This document shows positions 1-4,914 of a stretch of 5,637 nucleotides of DNA, piece after piece. The notes under the pieces are model-generated. The model was not told the origin of the DNA, ran no database searches, and was given only the letters and a program-made list of their open reading frames with translations. Position 1 is the stretch's first letter. Every line of letters begins with the position of its first letter. The translations under genes and the position numbers were made by a program. This DNA comes from Spirochaetales bacterium. Its GTDB lineage: Bacteria > Spirochaetota > Spirochaetia > Sphaerochaetales > Sphaerochaetaceae. The stretch is taken from the NCBI GenBank assembly GCA_022785155.1, contig JALFRH010000071.1, positions 1 to 5,637 on the forward strand, in the 5' to 3' direction.

Positions 1-1
1 C

Positions 2-199
2 GTAGTTGGCATTGTAGGAAAATCCAAAAGTTTAGATTTTCCCACAATGCTTATCTTTTGGTCTTTGGTTCGGAATAGTGTAGTGCTGGCGGTCTATCTC
101 TTGTTTTCGGTTGCTTGCTTCCTTACCGTACATGAGCATTATCAGCTGGTATATATGGACACAAAGGAAAGCCGGGAGAGGCTATTGTCGACGCCATGA
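2..199 (+). other. Short hydrophobic open frame cut by the window edge, possibly a gene remnant
   Basis: This frame is open from the left edge to a TGA at 197-199. Its middle (about 56-130) reads as a plausible membrane helix, including LAVYLLFSVACFLTV, followed by a polar stretch. It could be the C-terminus of a membrane protein lying to the left. Against this, the first part also forms a strong hairpin (9-50), and the last part overlaps the better-supported FMN-binding remnant in another frame, so the true coding part must end before about 160. An in-frame ATG at 47 has no ribosome binding site. I do not recognise the family. It is recorded only as possible debris at a junction. Confidence 0.2.
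9..50. repeat. Long inverted repeat (hairpin)
   Basis: GCATTGT-A-GGAAAATC (9-24) pairs with GATTTTCC-C-ACAATGC (35-50), leaving a 10-nt loop. That is 15 matched pairs around one mismatch. Neither side carries a uniform T-run: the + side continues TTATCTTTTGG, which is only moderately T-rich. It could be a weak + strand terminator of a gene to the left, a mobile-element end, or a structured repeat. The sequence alone does not decide. Confidence 0.6.
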
Positions 200-303
200 T
201 CAAAAGCAACACCCCAGACGTAGAGCTGGTATCAGGAGCCACAATGTCATCCCTTGTCATCAGATCTGCTGTCATTGATGCACTGGAGAATGGAATAAAA
301 TGA
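136..303 (+). pseudogene. C-terminal remnant of an FMN-binding-domain protein
   Basis: The frame is open from just after a TGA at 133-135 to the TGA at 301-303 (55 codons). It ends with the typical FMN-binding domain C-terminus: an AIVDAMIKSNTPDVELVSGAT run, followed by a helix ending AVIDALENGIK. The SGAT motif is the signature around the threonine that takes covalent FMN in the RnfG/NqrC/NosR-type domain. Intact members are at least about 90 residues, usually with a lipoprotein or signal peptide and a GxYxGxxxGH start. Here a short GIYGHKGKPGE piece precedes the conserved part directly, as if the middle of the domain were deleted. The only ATG codons lie inside the domain and have no ribosome binding site. 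I read it as a decayed 3' end whose stop lies just before the MarR promoter. Confidence 0.7.
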
Positions 304-310
304 GGACCTG

Positions 311-339
311 TTGACATTAAGTACGATTTCGGACTTAAT
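311..339 (+). promoter_or_regulatory. Promoter of the MarR-MATE operon
   Basis: A perfect -35 TTGACA (311-316), a 17-nt spacer and a -10 CTTAAT (334-339, four of six consensus bases). Seven nucleotides past the -10 box is position 346, the A of the MarR ATG, so the predicted transcript has essentially no leader. There is no purine-rich Shine-Dalgarno site between the box and the ATG (AGAGAC only). Confidence 0.65.
316..339. promoter_or_regulatory. Palindromic operator, probably for the MarR-type regulator
   Basis: ATTAAGT (316-322) and ACTTAAT (333-339) are perfect inverted repeats separated by 10 bp. Inside them CG (324-325) mirrors CG (330-331), so the dyad spans 24 bp with mismatches only at 323/332 and in the centre. 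It fills the -35/-10 spacer and includes the -10 box. A dimeric winged-helix protein bound here would block RNA polymerase. MarR regulators commonly autoregulate through such sites, so autorepression relieved by a pump substrate is the inferred logic. Confidence 0.6.
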
Positions 340-345
340 AGAGAC

Positions 346-774
346 ATGCACTATATTTCACCAGCTCTAAAGAAGATTAATCATCTAATCTCTGAATTAG
401 AGCAGATCTACCATCTATATGCCTTGAAGTATTCCCTCTCCGACAGCGAATTCATGATCCTTTACACACTCTCTGTGGAAGGAGGAAAGTGTGGCCTTTC
501 AGACATAGTCTTTCTATCGGGGCTACCCAAGCAGACAGTAAACTCCGCCATAAGGAAGATGGAGAAGGAAGGCATCATCTTCCTTTCTGAAAAAGGAAAG
601 AGAAGAAAGGATGTAAACCTGACTCCAGAGGGAATAAAGAGGACTGAGGAAAGCGTACAAATACTTATCGGGTTGGAAAACGAAATACTATCCCAGTGGG
701 GAGAGGAAAAAGTGGAGAGATATATTTCAGACACTTCCGACTACAACGAAAAAATGAAGAAGGGCTTGAAGTGA
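346..774 (+). CDS. MarR-family winged-helix transcriptional regulator
   Basis: A 142-residue protein of normal MarR length. An N-terminal dimerisation helix comes first (about 5-30), then the DNA-binding domain: SDSEFMILYTL (32-42), a helix-turn-helix at about 50-78 with recognition helix QTVNSAIRKMEKEG, and a charged wing (about 80-93, KGKRRKDVNLTPEG). C-terminal helices (about 95-142) complete the dimer interface. The protein likely represses its own operon and senses a small lipophilic ligand. Its stop overlaps the GTG start of the MATE gene (GTGA), so the two are translationally coupled, and a local regulator-pump pair is the obvious reading. The ATG at 346 fits the family's N-terminus and lies at the predicted transcription start. 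No Shine-Dalgarno site is visible. The ligand cannot be inferred. Confidence 0.92.
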   Translation: MHYISPALKKINHLISELEQIYHLYALKYSLSDSEFMILYTLSVEGGKCGLSDIVFLSGLPKQTVNSAIRKMEKEGIIFLSEKGKRRKDVNLTPEGIKRTEESVQILIGLENEILSQWGEEKVERYISDTSDYNEKMKKGLK

Positions 775-2096
775 TAGAATTAAGCGACCACTTTACCCTC
801 CCCAAACTTCTACGTTTTACACTGCCGTCGGTGTGCATGATGATATTCACCTCCATCTACCTGGTGATAGATGGTTTCTTTGTGTCAAACTATGTCGGAA
901 AAACAGCCTTGGCGGCAGTGAATATGGTCTACCCCATCATCATGATCCTGGGGTCCATCGGCTTTATGTTCGGCAGTGGAGGAAGCGCCCTTGTAGCTGC
1001 AATGCTTGGAGAAGGAGAGAAGGAAAAGGCGAAGAAGACCTTTACCCTCATGTATATCTTTCCTATGGCTCTGGGCTTTGTGGTTTCAATTCCCGCTTTC
1101 ATCTTTATTCCTGACATCTGCGTCTTGATGGGAGCCCAAGGGCAGCTTCTCTCAGATTGTCTGATCTATGGCCGTTTCCTACTTGTAACCGTAGTGCTCT
1201 TTATTGTGCAGATGGAGAGCCAGATATTCTTTGTAACAGCTGAAAGGCCAAAGCTTGGTCTTATGGCCACAATACTTGGGTGTGGCTCCAACATCATTTT
1301 GGACGCTCTATTCTGTGCTGTATTCAAATGGGGGATCGAGGGGGCGGCTGCAGCCACTGCAATCAGTCAGGCCATCGGGGGCATAATCCCTCTTTTGTAC
1401 TTCTCCTTTGCAAAGAATAACAAACTTCACTTCACTAAGCCTGAAATGAATTGGAGACACATAAAGAAAAGTGCATCCAATGGCTTTTCCGAGCTTCTTT
1501 CCAATACTTCCGCATCCATTGTGGCAATGCTCTTCAATTTCCAGCTTATGAAGTTTGCAGGGGAAGACGGAGTTGCCGCCTACAGCGTCTTGATGTATGT
1601 AAACATGTTGTTCTTGGCCTCGTTCTTGGGCTTCTCTTCAGGAAGCAGCCCCATTGTTTCATATAACTACGGCTCGGAAAACCATGAAGAGTTAAAGGGA
1701 GTATTCAAAAAGATTACTAATCTTATAGGTTACTCATCCTTGGTCATGCTCATTCTGAGTTTTATTTTGGCCAAGCCCCTTTCCTTCCTATTTGTCGGAT
1801 ATGACGAAGAGTTGTATTCAATGACAGTGAGAGCCTTCCATATCTATGCCTTCTCTTTCATATTCTCAGGAATAAATATATTCTCTTCCTCTTTCTTCAC
1901 TGCATTGAACAATGGGATGATCTCTGCATTCCTCTCTCTCTTAAGATCATTCTGTCTTCCATGTATATTGGTCTTTGTCCTGCCATTCTTTCTGGGTTTA
2001 GAAGGAATTTGGTACACACTAGTACTGTCGGAAGAAATCGCTTTCTTCTTTTCCATTGTACTATTGTCATATAACAGAAAGAGATATCACTATTAG
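771..2096 (+). CDS. MATE-family (MepA-like) multidrug/Na+ or H+ efflux transporter
   Basis: An inner-membrane antiporter of 441 residues with about twelve hydrophobic segments in two six-helix halves, the usual MATE size. Helix 1 carries D34 in YLVIDGFFVSNYVG, matching the conserved TM1 acidic residue for cation coupling. Helix 2 ends in GSGGSALVAAMLG. The halves are joined by a cytoplasmic loop around residues 225-245, and the second repeat begins near SNGFSELLSNTSAS. I chose the GTG at 771 rather than the upstream in-frame ATG at 696. The GTG overlaps the MarR stop and has a good ribosome site (AAGAAGGG, 757-764, 6 nt spacing), while starting at 696 would put 75 nt inside marR and add 25 non-MATE residues. 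The regulator-pump pairing suggests export of a toxic organic cation or similar compound. The substrate is unknown. Confidence 0.93.
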   Translation: MIELSDHFTLPKLLRFTLPSVCMMIFTSIYLVIDGFFVSNYVGKTALAAVNMVYPIIMILGSIGFMFGSGGSALVAAMLGEGEKEKAKKTFTLMYIFPMALGFVVSIPAFIFIPDICVLMGAQGQLLSDCLIYGRFLLVTVVLFIVQMESQIFFVTAERPKLGLMATILGCGSNIILDALFCAVFKWGIEGAAAATAISQAIGGIIPLLYFSFAKNNKLHFTKPEMNWRHIKKSASNGFSELLSNTSASIVAMLFNFQLMKFAGEDGVAAYSVLMYVNMLFLASFLGFSSGSSPIVSYNYGSENHEELKGVFKKITNLIGYSSLVMLILSFILAKPLSFLFVGYDEELYSMTVRAFHIYAFSFIFSGINIFSSSFFTALNNGMISAFLSLLRSFCLPCILVFVLPFFLGLEGIWYTLVLSEEIAFFFSIVLLSYNRKRYHY

Positions 2097-2284
2097 ACGG
2101 AGTCGGAGTCGTCATCATAGTCACCGCGGTTTTCTTTGACGGCACTCCATCTGGAGGCTTTCTCCAAGAGCATATCTCCGTCTTCTTCACCGTAGGACTC
2201 TCTCCAGCCTCTATATCTTCTTTCAGCCTTGGGCTTGAGCCTACCCTTGTTCTTTTCCTTTAAATCTTCACTACCGTTTGCCAT
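2093..2284 (-). CDS. Small highly charged protein of unknown function
   Basis: A 63-residue frame in which about half the residues are Lys, Arg, Glu or Asp. The N-terminal half is basic (KEKNKGRLKPKAERRYRGWR) and the tail is acidic (DYDDDSDSV). There is no membrane segment and no cysteine, and it is probably disordered or partly helical. Codon choice (AGA, GAA, TCC) resembles the neighbours. A TATAAT box lies about 21 bp upstream of the ATG, right behind a terminator hairpin, which argues for its own transcription unit. No Shine-Dalgarno site is visible. Its TAA overlaps the TAG of the convergent MATE gene by 3 bases. I do not recognise it. A chance frame remains possible. Confidence 0.45.
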   Translation of the reverse strand: MANGSEDLKEKNKGRLKPKAERRYRGWRESYGEEDGDMLLEKASRWSAVKENRGDYDDDSDSV

Positions 2285-2304
2285 AGCGCACAGATTATGT
2301 ACCC

Positions 2305-2310
2305 ATTATA
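2305..2310 (-). promoter_or_regulatory. -10 box for the small charged protein
   Basis: A perfect TATAAT reading leftward at 2310-2305. The expected start near 2298 would give a leader of about 14 nt. The -35 match at 17 bp (ACTATT, 2333-2328) is poor, so either the promoter is weak or it needs an activator. Confidence 0.4.
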
Positions 2311-2340
2311 AAATTAAGGCAAGAATCAATAGTGCCTTAA
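2308..2340 (-). terminator. Likely intrinsic terminator of the eight-helix membrane protein gene
   Basis: Reading leftward, TTAAGGC (2340-2334) pairs perfectly with GCCTTAA (2320-2314) around a 13-nt loop, followed by TTTTAT. The TGA stop of the membrane protein (2328-2326) sits in the loop. The stem is AT-rich and the T-tract short, so termination may be partial. The T-tract merges with the TATAAT box of the next gene. Confidence 0.5.
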
Positions 2341-3066
2341 AAACAACAAAACCCTACCGGCAATGAACATTAGAGTGGAGATGACTGCAAATACAAGGAC
2401 AAAACCGTTTACCGTCTCTTTCCACCTCAAAGAGAGTACAAGAAAGTCTCCCGTCATCATCAATATAAATGGAATCAAAGACAATAGATTTAATTCTTTG
2501 GAAACAAACATTGCCCTAAGCATATAGGTAAAGGCAAACACCAAGACCAATGACACCACTATCTCCACAACATGGAATAGCGTTGGATTTTCCATATTCG
2601 ATTTATATACCACAGGAATAGCCATAGAGAACATGACGCAGTATATAAGTGAATACCATGAACTAAATCCATCTCCTCCATTTCTGTTTATTTCCACGAC
2701 CCTCAGAACCATGGCAGCTATAAGGGCTCCATAGGATGCAAACTGAACTCCAGCTATGGTGTACTCTGTATGGACCATTCCTGATACCAACAGAACTCCT
2801 GCCGTCACCGTCAACATAGAGTAATCCACAACGGCTTCTTCAGATATAAGGGAAGCCCAAAACCCTTTATTGAAGAAAGAAACCATCACAACAAAGGACA
2901 GAAGGGAAACCATGGCGGCAGAGTTGACATATATATCAAAGGAGGAAGAAAACATATCTTTCTTCAAATGGAAGTATGAGAGGACCAGACTCTGTCCCCT
3001 TTCAATGAACAGAACCAGAAAATAGATAAGGAAAAGATAGGATATAGGTTTTTGTAGGCTCTTCAT
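2326..3066 (-). CDS. Polytopic membrane protein of unknown function (about eight helices)
   Basis: 246 residues, strongly hydrophobic. Helices are visible at about 8-22, 47-65, 80-98, 104-122, 137-155, 164-184, 193-213 and 219-243, joined by short loops. Charged residues cluster at helix ends (IERGQS, RVVEINRNGG, VSKELN, LRWKET). There is no cleavable signal peptide, nucleotide-binding motif, histidine cluster or cysteine pair to suggest a reaction. The start is secure: AGGAGGG (3077-3071) lies 4 nt before the ATG. The gene stands between two terminators, so it is probably transcribed alone. I could not find a convincing promoter in 3067-3164. I do not recognise the family. It may be a sensor-like or permease-like integral membrane protein, but nothing here proves transport. 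Confidence 0.85.
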   Translation of the reverse strand: MKSLQKPISYLFLIYFLVLFIERGQSLVLSYFHLKKDMFSSSFDIYVNSAAMVSLLSFVVMVSFFNKGFWASLISEEAVVDYSMLTVTAGVLLVSGMVHTEYTIAGVQFASYGALIAAMVLRVVEINRNGGDGFSSWYSLIYCVMFSMAIPVVYKSNMENPTLFHVVEIVVSLVLVFAFTYMLRAMFVSKELNLLSLIPFILMMTGDFLVLSLRWKETVNGFVLVFAVISTLMFIAGRVLLFLRHY

Positions 3067-3164
3067 AAGGCCCTCCTATCTATAGTTTTAACCACTGTCG
3101 AGGGAGTTGGATAGTCATTTGGAAAGGATTATTGCAAACTCACTCATTTCCTATGGAATTTGTC

Positions 3165-3197
3165 CAAAAAAACAGGGACGAAGAAACCCTCGTCCCC
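3165..3197 (-). terminator. Intrinsic terminator of the Fur-PTPS operon
   Basis: Reading leftward, GGGACGA (3196-3190) pairs perfectly with TCGTCCC (3181-3175) around an 8-nt loop. After TG comes a run of seven T (3172-3166). It lies about 18 nt past the stop of the PTPS-like gene, a textbook rho-independent terminator. Confidence 0.88.
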
Positions 3198-3214
3198 CAT
3201 AAAGAAACAACCTG

Positions 3215-3781
3215 TCAAGCCTTTCTATATCCACACTTAGGGCATACACCGTTTTCATTAAGTGCAATACCGCAGAGAGGGCAGCGATCCCTGGTCCCTT
3301 TCACATCATACTCCTCTACAGCCTTGTTTACTCCACTGGTGAAAGAGAGTTTTGCAATATTGAGCTTATCTTTCAAAAGGTCATATACAATCTTGATCAT
3401 TCCTTCAACAGTCATAGTCTCTTTTGTAACTACAAGACGGCACTCAGGATATGCCTTTGCCAAACTTGTCTCAAAAGCTGGTCCCTTCATTGTGTTTGTA
3501 GGTGCTCCGTTCCTGATTCCCTGCTTTTCATAGACATCAAGAATAGCAGGAAGAAGTGGATCGTCTTCCCTAAGGATCAAAGCGTGGTCGAAGTTCTTCA
3601 ATACTTCCCAAGCTGTCTTCTGGATTTCATTACATGGGAAAACCATGTTTACACCATCGACTACACTATCTTCAACTTCAATTGTCAACTCACCAGTGTG
3701 ACCATGAAGATACTGAGCCTCTCCCTTGAATCCATAGAATCTGTGTGCATACTGCAGACTTAGTGTTGTAACACTTCTCAT
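3215..3781 (-). CDS. PTPS/QueD-fold protein with altered active site and C-terminal zinc ribbon
   Basis: 188 residues. The first part has the 6-pyruvoyl-tetrahydropterin synthase signature: AHRF (H13) and LHGHT (H26, H28), the three zinc-binding histidines, plus FDHALIL (D65-H66), the Asp-His of the catalytic relay. The family's catalytic Cys, four residues before the first His of HGH, is Ala here (A22), with Glu (E21) just before it. The late pterin-binding Glu (VKET in E. coli QueD) seems replaced by FTSG (146-150). Residues 71-120 form a region longer than in QueD. The tail has CPLC-x9-CPKC (C167, C170, C180, C183), a zinc ribbon absent from ordinary QueD or PTPS (about 120-150 residues). 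Its ATG overlaps the Fur stop (ATGA), with GGAGG at 3793-3789. The fold is fairly certain; the reaction (queuosine, folate bypass or other) is not. Confidence 0.85.
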   Translation of the reverse strand: MRSVTTLSLQYAHRFYGFKGEAQYLHGHTGELTIEVEDSVVDGVNMVFPCNEIQKTAWEVLKNFDHALILREDDPLLPAILDVYEKQGIRNGAPTNTMKGPAFETSLAKAYPECRLVVTKETMTVEGMIKIVYDLLKDKLNIAKLSFTSGVNKAVEEYDVKGTRDRCPLCGIALNENGVCPKCGYRKA

Positions 3782-4197
3782 TTTTCATCCTCCATATTAT
3801 TTCCATCCTGCTTTTTTATGCAGGAAGAACATAATCCAGTAAAAATAATGTCGTGGCCTGAAAACTGAAAGCCATGGGCGTCTTTGACCTTTTTCTCCAG
3901 ATTAGGCATGTAGTCCATCTCGACATCAAACAATTTCCCACATTTCATGCATTTTGCGTGGTAATGTTTCGGGGCCCTCAGCTCATATTCCCTTGCACCA
4001 CCAGGAACCTCAATACGAAGCAAAATCCCCTCCTCTGCCATCTTGTTTAGATTTCTGAAGACTGTGGCTTGTCCAAGGCCTGGATACTCTTTCTTAACTT
4101 CCTCGTAGACGTCATCAGCCGTGAAATGTCTTGGCATCATCTTGATGGTGTCCAAAATAACGGAAAACTGTTTTGTATTACGTCTAACTGTCGCCAT
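3778..4197 (-). CDS. Fur/PerR-family metal-dependent transcriptional regulator
   Basis: 139 residues. A winged helix comes first (about 1-72; TADDVYEEVKK, then recognition helix QATVFRNLNKMAEEG). A C-terminal metal and dimerisation domain follows, with HYHAKCMKCG (H78, H80, C83, C86) and CSSC (C123, C126), the two CxxC pairs of the structural zinc site. By eye the regulatory ligands align with B. subtilis PerR without gaps at a constant offset of 13: H24/H37, E72/D85, H78/H91, H80/H93, D91/D104. E72 is the Fur-like choice at a PerR Asp position. The gene is first in an operon with the PTPS-like gene, and a perfect Fur box covers its promoter, so autoregulation is expected. No Shine-Dalgarno site precedes the ATG. 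Whether it senses iron, peroxide, manganese or zinc is open. Confidence 0.93.
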   Translation of the reverse strand: MATVRRNTKQFSVILDTIKMMPRHFTADDVYEEVKKEYPGLGQATVFRNLNKMAEEGILLRIEVPGGAREYELRAPKHYHAKCMKCGKLFDVEMDYMPNLEKKVKDAHGFQFSGHDIIFTGLCSSCIKKQDGNNMEDEK

Positions 4198-4204
4198 GGT
4201 TATT

Positions 4205-4232
4205 ATTATAGCTTAATGATAATAATTATCAA
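4205..4232 (-). promoter_or_regulatory. Promoter of the Fur-PTPS operon
   Basis: Reading leftward: -35 TTGATA (4232-4227), a 16-nt spacer, and a perfect -10 TATAAT (4210-4205). The expected start is 4198-4197, at the ATG of the regulator, so the message would be leaderless. A perfect TTGACA also occurs at 4257-4252, but the hexamer 17 bp on (TATTGA) is a poor -10. Confidence 0.6.
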
Positions 4233-4235
4233 TAA
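4213..4235. promoter_or_regulatory. Fur box overlapping the fur-family promoter
   Basis: TGATAAT-A-ATTATCA at 4217-4231 is a perfect 7-1-7 inverted repeat that matches the classical Fur consensus TGATAATnATTATCA at every defined base. The dyad extends to 4213-4235 (TTA ... TAA), with one mismatch pair at 4216/4232. It covers the -35 hexamer and most of the spacer, so the bound regulator would exclude RNA polymerase. Confidence 0.85.
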
Positions 4236-4351
4236 GAAAAATATATTATTTTGTCAAAACATGGGAAAGCCATTCAAAGGGCAAGTGCAGCACCCTCTTT
4301 CACTGGAATCTTGAAATCACAATAAGGGTGGATTTATCGTTTGACATCTAC

Positions 4352-4372
4352 AAAACAAAACCCTTGGAAGGG
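4352..4372 (-). terminator. Weak terminator-like hairpin after the kdpE relic
   Basis: Leftward CCCT-TCCA-AGGG (4372-4361) is followed by TTTTGTTTTG. The stem is only 4 bp (5 bp with a strained 2-nt loop), so this is tentative. The rest of 4236-4422 shows nothing else I can support. Confidence 0.25.
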
Positions 4373-4422
4373 AAGAAAAGCTCTTCTCCTCCAAAAGAAC
4401 AAAAACCATAAAGCCAAATGTA

Positions 4423-4731
4423 CTACTCTGTCTTCATCATTCTATATCCCACACCTATATGGGTCTGGATATATTGAGGTGAATCAGGAATAGGCTCCAG
4501 CTTACGTCTGAGAGTAGCCATGAATACACGTAAGGAAGCTATATAGTTGTCCCAACTCTTTCCCCAGATATTCTGGGTGATGTAGATATGGATCAAGACT
4601 TTTCCAAGGTTATGGGATAAGAGGCACAATAGCTTGAACTCTATGGGAGTAAGGTGCATCTCTTCTTCATTCAGATATGTACACCCTGAAGAACTATTTT
4701 CATGAACTAAGAGATAGAATGGACGGCTTTT
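4423..4731 (-). pseudogene. kdpE: 5'-truncated KdpE-type response regulator, DNA-binding domain only
   Basis: The frame is open from just after a TAA (4734-4732) to the TAG at 4425-4423. The supported part reads TYLNEEEMHLTPIEFKLLCL, then a helix-turn-helix with the recognition helix in NYIASLRVFMATLRRKLE and the wing YIQTHIGVGYRMM. This is the OmpR/PhoB-type effector domain, and HLTPIEFKLL plus LRRKLE ... GVGYRM match KdpE best, the response regulator for the potassium-uptake kdp operon. A full KdpE is about 230 residues. The whole receiver domain with its phosphorylated Asp is missing. An ATG at 4659 could in principle start a 78-residue product, but no Shine-Dalgarno site is visible, and no kdpA-D or sensor-kinase sequence is nearby. 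I infer a relic of a lost kdp locus. Confidence 0.8.
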
Positions 4732-4759
4732 TTATTGCTTAGTTGATGACTAAGAGATA
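4706..4759. repeat. 11-bp direct repeat pair
   Basis: ACTAAGAGATA occurs at 4706-4716 and again at 4749-4759, 43 bp apart. The second copy is also the right arm of a small hairpin (CTTAG ... CTAAG, 4738-4754). The pair sits exactly where KdpE homology stops, so it may mark a deletion or insertion scar. It may equally be chance in AT-rich sequence. Confidence 0.35.
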
Positions 4760-4878
4760 ATTTGATTTGAGTAATCATAGTGTGTCATCTATTATTCGGA
4801 TTTAAAATATAATTTTTTAATATTTTTTGATTATCAATTTTATTTAAACCATTTTTATTTAGCTTTTGTAAGGATATC
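4732..4878. other. AT-rich non-coding gap
   Basis: Very AT-rich sequence, especially 4791-4860 with runs of T and A, between the kdpE relic and the promoter of the Cys-cluster gene. I see no coding frame with a start signal. An 11-bp palindrome TTGATTATCAA lies at 4827-4837. It could be an AT-rich upstream promoter region or transferred DNA. Confidence 0.5.
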
Positions 4879-4907
4879 TTGTTACAAAAAATGCGTTGCA
4901 ATATTAT
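4879..4907 (+). promoter_or_regulatory. Promoter of the Cys-cluster small protein gene
   Basis: -35 TTGTTA (4879-4884, four of six), 17-nt spacer, -10 TATTAT (4902-4907, five of six). The start is expected at 4914-4915, the A of the ATG, giving another leaderless arrangement with no Shine-Dalgarno site. Confidence 0.5.
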
Positions 4908-4914
4908 TTGACTC

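Noticed and set aside
696..770. An earlier ATG start for the MATE protein inside marR
   Set aside because: It would add 25 hydrophilic residues without MATE similarity and overlap marR by 79 nt. The GTG at 771 has a proper ribosome site and the classic stop/start overlap.
1897..2190. 97-residue frame on the - strand
   Set aside because: It is antisense to the MATE coding region for most of its length, overlaps the small charged gene in another frame, and has no start signal.
3132..3533. 133-residue frame on the + strand
   Set aside because: It is the shadow of the PTPS-like gene and runs through that gene's terminator. Composition is unlike a real protein.
4252..4257. Perfect TTGACA as the main -35 of the Fur operon
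   Set aside because: At 17 bp the -10 is TATTGA, and the better GATAAT is 21 bp away. The TTGATA/TATAAT pair closer to the gene is a better promoter. It may still act as a secondary one.
4069..4314. 81-residue frame on the + strand crossing the Fur promoter
   Set aside because: It is mostly antisense to the Fur-type gene and runs through the Fur box and promoter. No ribosome site.
4827..4837. TTGATTATCAA palindrome as a second Fur-type site before the Cys-cluster gene
   Set aside because: Only 11 bp, with spacing that does not fit the 7-1-7 box, in a region where AT palindromes arise by chance.
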